64,000 bases of DNA from Phragmites australis (taxonomy: Eukaryota; Streptophyta; Magnoliopsida; Poales; Poaceae), in NCBI RefSeq assembly GCF_958298935.1, contig NC_084940.1:3316001-3380000 (forward strand), written 5' to 3'. The notes beneath the pieces were generated by a model. It was not told the origin of the DNA and searched no databases. It was given only the letters and a program-made list of their open reading frames with translations. Made by a program: the position numbers and the translations under genes. This document shows positions 33,657-45,000 of this stretch, in pieces (within the stretch, counting starts at the first letter, position 1; the number at the start of each line of letters is the position of its first letter).

Positions 33657-36600
33657 ATGTACGTCCCGCCGTCCCGCCACGGCGGGGGAGCCGGCGCCGC
33701 CGGCGAGCAGCCTAGGGTTTACCAGGTTTGGAGGGGAAGCAACGTAAGCGCTCGTTATCTCTCTTTCCCTCTAGCTCTTAATTTGGATTTTGTGTGCTCG
33801 TGAACAGTGGATCTGGATCTGGGCGTACGGTGATTAGCGAGGGTTTTGTGAGGAGACGGTAGGCTCCCTGATGCGATTCTGCATGATTGGTTGGGACATT
33901 AGATGTTATCTTGCCGTGTTTGGTTCATGTGGTTGCGATTCTTGTGATCCTAGGCTTCTAATGTGGGGTTTAGAGCATACAATCGCGGAAGTTTTGAGTA
34001 TATTGCTGCCACTGTTGTGTTGTAGTGGTTACATAATTGTGGAAGTGTCTATCTGGATGATAGCAACACCGGTATACGTTGGAGCTTTCTATGCCTCCGT
34101 AATTACGAAATGTGTGTTGGAGTTAGGAATCTAATTTCTATTATTCTCATAGGGGAGTTCTGCTTGTTTAGATAGACTCCAAGACCAATCTATTTGTCTT
34201 CCTTTCCTTGTAGTCTAGCCCTTGAACCGTGGGCATGCTTATGTTGTCTCAAGCTTGGTAGAAGTCTAGCAAAAGTGCGCGCTTTCTTTAGATTGGGCAC
34301 CATTACGGGAATGTGTAGTACAACATGGTCTTATATCTGTAGTTTATTGATCAGGTTGAGGGGAATACTAGTTTGCATGATGGCAAAATCCTCCAGTTCG
34401 AAATGTTCGAACTTTTCATAGCTTTTACACTGTTCTGGAATGAATTATGAAATATGGAGCAAGTGCTTTCTTTTAATTGAACATTATTCTGAGAACATTA
34501 CGTACAAATGGTTGCCTTTTATATTTGTAGTGTATTGATCAGGTTGGGCGGGAAATACTAGTTTGGGCGATGACAAAATACTTTACTTGGTCTAGCTGTT
34601 GAACTGTCTTGGAGTGAAATATGAAACATGTATTGAAACTAGAAAGAGCAAATTCTTTCTTTTCATTGGACATTATTCGTAGCTCATTCGGTATAGAAGG
34701 GTTCTATATTTGTAGCATGTCGATCAAGTTTGGCAGGAAAATATTAGTTTGAGCACGACTGCAAAATACTTCAGTTGGAAATGTGCGAGCCTATTTTTTC
34801 TGGAAACTCTTAGGGGAGTGATGATGCTGGTCTAATTAATAGAAAGTCCCTTTTATCCATTTAGGGGGAAAAAGGATACTTTATATTCATGTATAGGGAA
34901 ACGGGATCTGTTTATAGTAAAACATGTACCTTACTAAATGGAAGCAGCTTCTGTTTACTGTCCACTGAACATAATGTTCGCAGGCCACTTGGGCCCACCA
35001 TCTGTTAAATAAGCGGATAATCCTTGAGGGGAGCATATTGTTTTGAGCAAAATTTCCTTTTCCCCATCCCTTTCCTTTCCTGTTTTCTCCTCCCTTCTGC
35101 CACTCTAAATTAGTCGACTGGGTGCAAGCTGACATCCCTGACCAATGATTTATACCAGCACCTTTTGTCTTTGACAGCTGATAGACTTTGCATACGAGCT
35201 AATGGGGCTTCTTTCGAGATGCGCTAGAACTGGCACACAGCTCCTGCACAAGCAGTATGTTGGGTTTCATGGTCAGGGACTTACAGTTGCTGTTGACTGC
35301 ACACATGGCATGTGTTTATTCATGCTTTTCTTATGAAGAACTCAGAATTTTAATTTCTTTCCAAGGGTTAGGCAAACTTCTAGCAGAAGTATAAGATGAA
35401 ACGATGAGGTAGACTGGCTGTGGTCCATATTGCTTGGCTTTTAGATAGAGTTGTAGAAATTGCCTTTTAGTTTATAAAAGATTAGAGAAGTTACCTGGCT
35501 AACTTTCCAGAAAGCATGATAGGGTCGGTCATATTATTTGCACAGGGGCCTACACGGGACTCACAAATTCACAATTCACACAAGTACATGTTTGAATACT
35601 TCTGTAGTTTCTGATAATTGCTTGCTTTGTACGATGTTGTCTACATTTTCGAATAGCATACATTACCGTTGAAGTGTTGAATGGATATTTGTGTTGTTTA
35701 TTACCTATTGGACCTAGTGTTTGCAAAATCAACACTCAACATTCTTCATATATTACATGCTGTTTTCTTTTTGATACAGCTGTTTCACAATTACAATTCT
35801 CACGTTAAGTTTCATGTATTGGTTTTGTTGGTAACAGTTACAGATATTCTTTTCAGGAGTTTTTCTTGCAAGGCCGGTTCATATTTGGGCCTGATGTGAG
35901 ATCCTTATTTCTCACTATATTCCTTATTCTTGCACCAGTAGTGGTTTTCTGTATATTTGTGGCCAGACATCTTATCAATGACTTTCCTGATCATTGGGGG
36001 ATTTCAGTTATGGTGGTAGCGATTGTCTTCACAATATATGTAAGTGTTGTTACTACTTTGTCCCTTCTAAACCATTTATGGCATTCTTAACCAGCTTGTC
36101 AGGAGTTGGTTAATTCATATTGGCAGTTAAGCCTTGCTGTCTTGCATGATAATTGGATCTTCTGGACAAATAGGAAATGTGGTTGTGGACAGAAAGCAAA
36201 TTGTCATACACAGGGTGATTCCAATGTTTTCATGTTAGTTTGTTGAATTGATAAAATTTTGGATAAATCTTTCAGAAATAGTGCACACATTGAATATGGG
36301 CCTACAAATTTGCTAATACCTTGAGATGGGTATTGATTATTATATCACATTTGAAAATTTTAGAAGAACCACCCTTTCGTCCCCTATTACAAATAGTTTG
36401 TTTCGCAACTAAGTTAAAAATAATGGACAGAAATGAAGCTGCAACTGTAACCACCATTGGAGCAATAGTTGTTTTGTGTCCCAATATAATGGAGTGGTGT
36501 GGCTGCACCCTATGTGAATGAATTTCTTTTTGAACACCAGTACCATGTTTTCTTTGTAACTGAATGTTGGCAGATAAATATCTGCGATATCGAACAGCTC

Positions 36601-38277
36601 TCTCTGTTTAAACTTCAAACTCACTAGGCAAAACCTGTAAAACCTTGAATTTTTGTTTGGACGATGACGCCAGAACCCTTGGATACGAAATCCAGACTCT
36701 TATGCAAATGAAAGCCCTGAGAAACACGTCAGGTTGTGATTAGCAAGGGGGAAATTGGAGTTTCTGGCAGATAGCATTTACTGATCTGTGTGAAAGGAAA
36801 TTGTGCCTAATTGAATAAATTACTTAATTGACAATGAATAGGATTTTTTATGCTTTAGGATTATCTTTGAAGGTAGTTGCTTTGTGAGTAAATTACTCCA
36901 ATGACAATGTAAGTTAGTGTGCTTGCTGTACTTCTTTCTTTGACTGAACCATGTTCCTTTTTGTTTTCCAGGATTTGACACTGCTGCTTCTTACCTCCGG
37001 TAGAGATCCTGGTATAGTGCCTCGTAACACCCATCCTCCTGAACCTGAAACCATTGATATGAACAATGATGTTGGAAATGGTCAGACACCACAACAATTG
37101 CGTTTGCCACGGACAAAGGATGTATTCGTAAATGGAGTCATTGTGAAGGTCAAGTACTGTGACACCTGCATGCTGTACCGACCACCTCGATGCTCGCATT
37201 GTTCCATCTGTAATAACTGTGTGGAGCGTTTTGATCACCACTGTCCTTGGGTTGGGCAATGCATAGGATTGGTAAGTTTCATAATACCTCAAATCGTTTA
37301 ATATCGTTATTGCGAGAGTATTACAGTTTAGCATTGCATGCAATATTTCTATCTGAAGATTGCTTAGTCGATTTCTCTAGACATTAAGGACAAGTTTTGT
37401 GATTCAGTGCTAACTACAAGTTTATCTGCTGCAGCGCAATTATCGATTTTTCTATATGTTTGTATTCTCAACGACATTACTCTGCCTCTATGTGTTTGGC
37501 TTCTGCTGGGTGTACATAGTCAAGATCAGAGGCGCAGAACATTCATCGATTTGGAAAGCAATGTTGAAGACACCGGCTTCGATCGTTCTGATCATCTACT
37601 GCTTCATCTGTGTGTGGTTTGTGGGTGGTCTGTCTGTCTTCCATTTCTACCTGATGAGCACCAACCAGGTTGGTACCTTTTCAGCTTTTAATATAGTTGG
37701 TTTTAAGCACAGTGGTATAACTTGGTAATCACCTTTACCCCCTTTGCAGACAACCTATGAGAACTTTAGGTATCGCTATGATCAGCGGGCGAATCCATAC
37801 AACAGAGGAATCGTGAACAACTTTCTGGAGATCTTCTGCACTGCAGTCCCTCCTTCCAAGAACAATTTCCGAGCTAGGGTCCCAATAGAGCAAGGTGTAC
37901 AGCAAGCACGCGCACCAGCAAGGGGGTTCATGAGCCCAAATATGGGCAAACCTGTTGGAGATTTTGAACTGGGTAGGAAGCCAATATCATGGGATGAACC
38001 TCGGTCAGCAGCTGATATCAGAGATTTGGAAGTTGGTCTAGGGGGCTTGTTGGATGAGAAAGAAGGCAGAATAGCCCATGCATCCCCAGATTTGAGCAGA
38101 GAAGCCTTTCCGGAGCTTATGGAAGGTAGGGCTGGTATGCATTCAAGGCGATCAAGTTGGGGTCACAGAAGTGGGACCTCAGAGTCAATGGACAGCATTG
38201 CCGTGCAGATGGGAACCGTAGAATCTCATTGGGGCTCCATAAGCAGTGTCCATGGTGCCACCAGTGGAACTCAGTAG
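33657..38277 (+). CDS. DHHC-type protein S-acyltransferase (PAT)
   Basis: This membrane enzyme palmitoylates cysteines of target proteins. Exons are 33,657-33,743, 35,857-36,039, 36,972-37,271, 37,435-37,668 and 37,750-38,277, all GT-AG, giving 443 aa. The N-terminus has the plant PAT motif VWRGSN then [15 protein letters not shown]. Two membrane spans lie in residues about 45-105 ([33 protein letters not shown]). The zinc-binding cysteine-rich domain begins at KYCDTC (about 151) and holds the catalytic DHHC at 178-181 ([13 protein letters not shown]). Two further spans are in exon 4 (about 195-220 and 240-262). The TTxE motif is present ([11 protein letters not shown], 269-279). The hydrophilic Ser-rich tail ends HGATSGTQ. 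Intron 1 is 2.1 kb and contains a diverged tandem triplication. Domain layout and length fit the AtPAT5-9-like group; the exact orthologue is not assigned. Confidence 0.95.
34280..34830. repeat. Diverged tandem triplication in PAT intron 1
   Basis: Three units of about 184-190 bp start at ctttctttagattgggcacc (34,282), ctttcttttaattgaacatt (34,466) and ctttcttttcattggacatt (34,655). Each also contains a later block like ttgatcaggttg...aatactagttt...gcaaaat. They are clearly related but well diverged, so the duplication is old. Confidence 0.75.
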
Positions 38278-38689
38278 CCAACTGCACCATGTTTTGACGT
38301 TGCTTTTCGTGAACCCGTCTGATACCAGCAATGAAGAAGCAGCCTTGTGTGTACTCTGTGCGCTTGTGCTTTCACCTAGGATATACATCAGTGCTTTCTT
38401 TTGTCCCTGTTGTTTCATACCGGAAGCGCATCAGTTCTGATGTTCTTCCCGTCTGGTGTTCTAAGCAAAAATAACAGAAGAGCTCAACTCCTAGTGCTAG
38501 TGGTTTGGATTATCCATCTGTATATATTATTGGAACTGTCTGCGAGAAAGGTTGTCTTGTTTGGTTTGCGGACCATGCTGCTCGAAAGAAACTTCAGGAA
38601 TATTTGCCTGCCAAATCTTCTTTTACCTGATGTTTCTTTATTCATATACTCACAATGTCATGCATGGAAGTTAATTCGAAGATTGGCAT

Positions 38690-38870
38690 GCTTTATTCGT
38701 TATGGAATTCGTTTTGCGCGGACAAATACACCTTACAAAAGGAGGAACCATACTTACGTAGGTTTTGTAGCTATAAATAATATATTTTGTAAGAAAATTT
38801 TTGTTAAAATTTAATTTTAAAGACTGAGTCTAAAAGAAATATGTTTATTATTTTGTAACGGAGAGAGTAT
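38690..38870. mobile_element. Truncated Stowaway-like MITE fragment
   Basis: It ends ttgtaacggagagagta, the reverse complement of a Stowaway terminus (tactctctccgttacaa). Its interior (tagctataaataatatattt, taattttaaagactgagtc) matches the MITE at 29,140-29,450. A matching left end is not seen. It sits just beyond the likely 3' UTR of the PAT gene. Confidence 0.55.
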
Positions 38871-39430
38871 CGTGGAGTTGAGACATGGCACCCAATCAAT
38901 ATTGTTCCAGTCATTAACTAGGTGTAACTTAAACAAAAAGGATCAGTTTGAACATTTAAACAAGGACAAGCAATGGAATATTTGTTCCCCCGCCCGGAAC
39001 CCTGGATGCAAGTTGAAGAGGTGGGCGAAAGAAACACAGTGGCCTCCAGCTCGAGCAGCACTGCAAAAAAGCAAAGAACAAAAAGGAAAAAAATCATCCC
39101 GATAAACTCACGCTCCATGCATTGTATATTCATTCATGCCAGCCCAGGATCTCCTATATACGTGCAGGCAATGATACTAGAGGATCCACGCAGCCAGGGC
39201 TGGTTACGGTAAGTGGCAAAACGAGTGTACGGTCGCGTGTGAGTTAGATGGTACGAGGAGAAGCACCGTGTTGCCTCTGCAGCAACAGTGAGCAACAGCT
39301 AGCCGTGCCGGTACGCTGCAGCTTGCTGCTGCTGCTAGGCCCCCGGTGCATGCTGATTCCCTTGGCAAGTGAAAAGGAGTTGAACACTGGACTCGTTACA
39401 TCACAACAGCGTTAATGGTTAAGTGCTAAC
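38871..39430. other. Intergenic between PAT gene and SWEET remnant
   Basis: No gene recognised. I specifically looked here for upstream SWEET exons and found none. A short CTG-type run (gcttgctgctgctgctagg) occurs at about 39,320. Confidence 0.4.
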
Positions 39431-40294
39431 ATGTTTGTTGTGATCAGGACGAAGAGCTCGGAGTTCATGCCCTTCTCCCCGCCCTTCTTCCTCACCCTCA
39501 GCGCCGTCGCCTGGTTCTTCTACGGCCTCCTCACCAAGGACCTCTACGTCGCGGTAAGAGATCGACCGATCGTCACCTTCTTGACGACGCATGCATGCTT
39601 GCTTGCATGCGCTCATTTTGATTCATGAATAACCATGCAGCCGGCGCGCGGCAGGGGACGCAGGCCGGTTGGCAGGCAGGAGACACCAGAGAGCCGCGCG
39701 CCATCGGCGCTGGGCATGATCTTCCGGCGATCCAAAGGGCACAGCCCAGAGTCTTCCGAATGATGCCTCATTGCGCTACAAGCACAAGGACCCTCGTGAA
39801 TGCAACTCTTGACACTGAGTACAGTTAACGTGCGCGTGCATGCTCCTTTTTTATTACCCAAATCATCAGGTTGCCCAACACAAACTCAAGAACTAACACA
39901 CAAACAAACAACTGAAAGATGATACATGCATATCTCTAGTGGCGGTTTGCCATGCTGCGTCTACCAAGCCAGCAAGCAAATTGATCGAGCACGCATCGCG
40001 TTTCAGGCCCCTGATCGAGTGAGCCATGCATGCACACACGGTCCGTCAGATGGCCTTGACGCCGCCCTTGCGCGGCGACCCGACCACCTCCTGCTCCATC
40101 TTCTGCAGCTCGACCAGTACCGGGACCGTGCACGCCGGCAGCACGGCCACCGCGTGGGGCAGCTCCATCTCCCACCGACTGCGCCACGGTGGCGGCCGTC
40201 GTCGGCAGCACCGCCGACGCCTTGGGCTTGCGGTAGCAGAAGTAGAGCACCATCTGGATGCAGCTGAAGAAGAAGCCACGCCCACGTTCGGAAG
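39431..40294. pseudogene. SWEET sugar-transporter remnant with inverted last exon
   Basis: SWEETs are seven-helix sugar uniporters. Plus-strand 39,431-39,553 encodes a late SWEET exon ([14 protein letters not shown] then [19 protein letters not shown]) ending at a good donor GCG|GTAAGA. The exon that should follow lies on the opposite strand: minus 40,294-40,046, right after acceptor CTCTGCAG, starting LPNV, then [20 protein letters not shown] and [11 protein letters not shown] in a second frame, and ending [26 protein letters not shown] back in the first frame. At least two frameshifts interrupt it. Exons for the first membrane spans are absent. A local inversion plus decay is the simplest explanation, and no functional transporter can be produced. 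Confidence 0.82.
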
Positions 40295-40695
40295 CTGCAG
40301 AGGCAAACCTCAGCACGTGTGTCAAGTCAGTAAGCAAGTGTGTTTCCGGTCTTCACTAGGGGCTGCGTGAGTGTGTACGTGTGGTGGGTAAGCCCGGGTG
40401 GATTTGTTGAGAACCGGCCAAAAATCGCAGGATTTGTGCTGAAATCACCCAGTTTCGGCTGGCTTCTCGACGCAACTCGCTTAAAAGTGGACGGATCCAA
40501 AACCGTGCAGCCTCTTCCGGTCTTCCCTTAGCCGTACTGGCCGACTGTGGAAGCCCATTCTCCTACGCCCAGCCGGCACTCAAACGTTACACGTTTCAGC
40601 CCATCTAGCGGTGGGCAGCGCAGCCTAGAAGATAATTTGGCCCATCCACACAATTCAGCCACAACTTGCACATTGATTTTTCCTCCATTTTTTTT
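40295..40695. other. Short intergenic stretch before the hairpin element
   Basis: No gene or recognisable repeat is seen between the SWEET remnant and the fold-back element. Confidence 0.35.
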
Positions 40696-41504
40696 AGTAA
40701 ATTACACAGAACTGCAAGTATCGTGTCATTTATAACATAAAATTATAAGTATTATATAGAGTAAAACAAAACTACAAGTATTGTACACTAATTTCACACA
40801 AAACCAGATTTTAATTAGAGTCACTAAAAAAAAGGTCTTATATTTCTCCAAAAACCCTAGAATTTTTTATACGTGTATAATCCATGTGCAACTAATTTTA
40901 ATTAGATTTATCCAAAAAGTCTATGTAAATTTAAACTAAAATTTTCCAAAAGACTACTTTTGTAACACCTAACAATTGTTAGGGCCTCAAATAAAATCTC
41001 AAAAATATAGGAAAATCCACTAATATTCTTCTTATATGATGGACTAATTCTAATATTATGTTCAATCATGTGCTATATGTGAAAAAAATATGTTCTTTGT
41101 AATGTTCCATTTATATACTTACAAAGGAACTCACTTTTTCACTATATAAGCTAGGGCTAAAAATAATTTTAGAAATTAATGCATCATACAAGAAGAATAT
41201 TGGTGATTTTTTTTCATATTTTTGGGATTTTATTTGAGGCATTAACAATTATTAGGAGTTATAAAAATAGTCTTTTTAGATAATTTTAGTTTAACTTCTA
41301 CACAGGATTTTTGGATGAATCTAATTAAAATAGATTGTACATAGATTATAGAACACGTACAAAAAGTTCTGAGATTTTTGGAGAAACATAAGACTATTTT
41401 TTGGATGAATCTAATTAAAATCGGGTTTTATGTGAAATTAGTGCACAATACTTATAGTTTTGTGTTATAAATGACACAATACTTGTAGTTTTGTACGATT
41501 CACT
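40696..41504. mobile_element. Long hairpin (fold-back) element of about 0.8 kb
   Basis: Left arm (about 40,696-41,095) and right arm (about 41,110-41,504) are reverse complements along nearly their whole length: caagtatcgtgtcatttata at 40,715 pairs with the complement of the matching string at about 41,462-41,485, and ggcctcaaataaaatctcaa near 40,983 pairs with the complement of the right arm near 41,230. The loop is only tens of bases. The ends read agtaaattacacagaactg and, reverse-complemented, agtgaatcgtacaaaactac. No protein is encoded. A diverged relative of one arm lies within the 1,267-bp repeat (690-960 and 3,614-3,884). Confidence 0.85.
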
Positions 41505-42023
41505 CTTTTTCTTTCTTCTGTTTATGTGGAAACATGTTTACAGATTTTAGGGACACTTAGTAGACCTTCTGAATTCCAAGTTTACATTCTTGCAAGTCAC
41601 ATTTGATATGGAGATCTAACAGGTGAAAAAAAAATAGATTATGAGCACACACCCTAGTTAGTGCAATTACAAGTGAAGAAGCACTCCAGTGATCTTGCAG
41701 TGAACCAATTACCATTCCACAATACAATAGCATAATGGAGAACCCTACGAGGCCACAGAAACCCAATCACATGCACCATTTACCCATCTACCTTCACTGG
41801 CCAGAAAAGAAAAATGGAAAAAAAAGAAAAAGAAAGAGGAGACCACGGGCCAGAGGCTAGTGCTTGACCAAAAGCTTTTCCATGTCTCCACACCAGTCCA
41901 AGCCGAGTCACATGCGTTTGTTCTGTTGCATGTAAGCTTCCTCCTCCCCTCGCTCATCAGCTCATCTCCTTCTCTCTCCAATCTAGCCTCCATTGCCCCC
42001 TCCCTTCCAAGCTCGCTGCACCC
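41505..42023. promoter_or_regulatory. Upstream region of the Ole e 1-like gene
   Basis: No clear TATA box was picked out. A CT-rich stretch (cctcctcccctcgctcatc, about 41,940-41,990) immediately before the start codon is a typical plant 5' UTR. Confidence 0.35.
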
Positions 42024-45000
42024 ATGGCCGCGACGGCGAGCAGCTTGACGGCTCCCGTTGCCGTGTTCTTGGCGCTGGTGTTGCTGATGTTCAGTGGCAC
42101 GGAGGCCAAGTTCCTGTCCAACAACATCACCGTGGTTGGCTCTGTATACTGCGATGCCTGCTCCAACAATACCTTCTCCAAGCATAGCTTCTTCTTGAAA
42201 GGTGAGGTGAATTGCTATGTATTATAGAAGTTCTGCATTGCCATTGACTTTGATCATTGCCTCACCCTGCATTGCAGTAGTTGCCAAGTTAGTTCTGAAA
42301 TGTGCAGTATAAATAGCATGTATTTTTACATCAAGTTGTTCCGTGCTGCTCTTTGTGGTAGATTTACATGTAGTTCCATACTGCTCGATCCACATTGCTA
42401 CCTTTAAGATGTTTTAGGATGATTAGTTTTTTTCTCTTGTCCGCTTATTTTTGTTTAGCTTTATGTCATATCTAATTTCAAAAGAACAAATCAAATGTAT
42501 TCTACATGTATATTAGGATCAAATTTCATACATACGGTGACTTAATAAATGATAACATAACAGTGTCATTACATAACGATAAGATTCATTACAAAAATAC
42601 CTGTAGGTCTTTAAAAAAACACTAAGATAACTTTCAGCGGTAGCAGGACTTCTATTCATCCACATGTGTTGTCCGAGGGAGCACCGGCCTAGAACATGAT
42701 CTTCAGTTCGAAAACCTCCTTCGCCTAGGACTCAACTCCATCGGCCGGGATGTTCTCGAAGTCCTCATCTTCTGAGCAGCATCAAGAGGTTAGAAGAAGG
42801 CAAATGTGAGTACATAGAGTACTCACCAAGTATGAAAAAATACGACATGAAGGCTTAAGGCGAGAAAGACTTGACTCAGATTTACTGCATCTATGCAATC
42901 CTAATTTAGGACTAAAAAATGACTTACCAATTCTATTTATTATGTGTGACAATACCAACATTAAAGGGATAGCTCATCGGATTCCATTCGACTACCAGAC
43001 TCATCAGATATCTCATATTCGGCTACTAACTCATCGGGGTACCACCATCCGACTACCCAAAACCAACCATCTAAGATCCCCATTAATCATGAAGAAGTCT
43101 AAGCTCACTCTTGACCGTGAGCACGGCTGATCAATCAGTTTTATACTTTGCAGAGTCTGCACACTTTACCCACATGTCGTGATCAACTCTTTTACCGGTA
43201 CCCGTCGGTACCTTACACACTTCTGAGGTGTGCGCCAAGAGATCACTACAAGGCTTTTACAAGGTGCCTCCAAATCCATAAACACTCACTAAGGTTTCAT
43301 CACTAACAGGGATTCTATCCACTACAGAGGCCCCCTCTTGTGCCACTCAACCGTCCACTGGTGCGTGTACAGGATAAGAGGATATCCAATTAATCGGCCA
43401 GGCTGTACCATATAAATCTCGTAGTTGCGCTATTATGCCGGGTTACATGTCCATGAACCGGTCCTTAGGATCTAAAGCAGGTACTTGCATATTACCCTAA
43501 TGCGCACACAACAGCCATACCAAACTAACATACCTACCTAGATCCATATGTTCCACGTTGTTACAAAAGATTATCCAAACTGGTTCATGTTCCATAGACC
43601 ATTAATCAAATTAATATTTACCCCACACGACTTGACAGCACAACTAAGCATTTATACCTTTGACACCTAGCCACAACACCGGCGACAAGGATAATCATGA
43701 AAAATACTAATAAACCCTAAACACGGGATTCATATTGACAAAAGCATGCAATTAGAAAGTAAAAGACACACTTTTCTACAAATGAATCAATGTGACAAGG
43801 ACACTTGCCTTCAGCATCGGGATGCTCAAACTCTTCAAAGATCTGGTCCTGCAAGTTCACGTACTACTCATCTCCTATTGCAATCACACACACCGAAAAC
43901 AAGCAAGCACAAACATCTAAGAACAATACACTAAACAGAAGCAAAGAGTTATGAAAAGCCTACTAACGGATGATACTCGTTGCTACGATCGCAAGAGCAC
44001 AAGAATCGCCTAAAACTGAGCTATAATGGAAAAGTTATAAGGGTTTGAAGCTTTAGGGGCCTTTCTGAAAAAGAACAAGAGCTAAATTGTAGAAACAGAA
44101 AGTTTTAAGGACTTATTTGTAAATTTTTAGGGACCTATATGCAATTAAATAAAACTACATGGGGCTAGAAGTAAAATTACAAGGGCTGAAAAGGGTCTTT
44201 TTTGAAAACAGAAAAGTTTGGGGCCTATATGTAAAATTACCTAATTTAAGAGATTTAAGGATTTATTTTTGAATTGAAAATCCTAATTATTGCGTCATGC
44301 TGACATCACTAGCTTACTAGGTTGCTTACCGTGCTTAGGTGCGTTGGCGCAGCTTGCCACATAGGACAGGGTGGCTGATGTGGCTGCGACACATGGCACC
44401 GAAGTGGCAAGGCTGATTGGGATTTGGTTATTTAAATCTAGGGTGCACGATCTAGATCGGATGGCTGAGATTTAAAACGCGAAAAGGTATTCGGGCTTCT
44501 AATCTCGATCGTGCACCTACGATCGGACGACCGAGTTCATTGAGGGAGGATTGACGGCCGGCGGCGACAGAGAGACAGTGGCGCCGCCGCGGGCTTGGCC
44601 AGAGCATCACCAGCGACGCTCGATCTAGCGCGACGGGCTACCAAACGCGATGAGAAATGGTGCAATCGAAAGAGGAGGCGACGGAGGTCCTCACCGAAGG
44701 CTTCAAGGAGGCTGGAGATGGCTCGGAGGTGGCTGGCGATGGAGAGAAGCGGGCGGCGGGATGACGGTCTCGACGGCGGAGAGACAAAATTGAAGGTCGG
44801 TGAAACTCCCTCTGGGTCCTGCGATGCCGAAGAGGCGGTCAGCGAGCTTCAAGGCGCAACGAGAAGGGCTCGCGACGGAGGGAAGGGTTGTGCAGCGACA
44901 GAACAACGTCGAGGGGAGGCGGAGAAGACTCCTCGCGTTCCTGTGAAGCCGATGAGGACCTCAGAAGTGCCAGAGAGGTCTCGGCTGCAGCGGACGGCGC

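Noticed and set aside
33141..33680. 179-codon minus-strand frame opposite the PAT 5' UTR
   Set aside because: Composition-driven frame in GC-rich leader, no domain or splice support.
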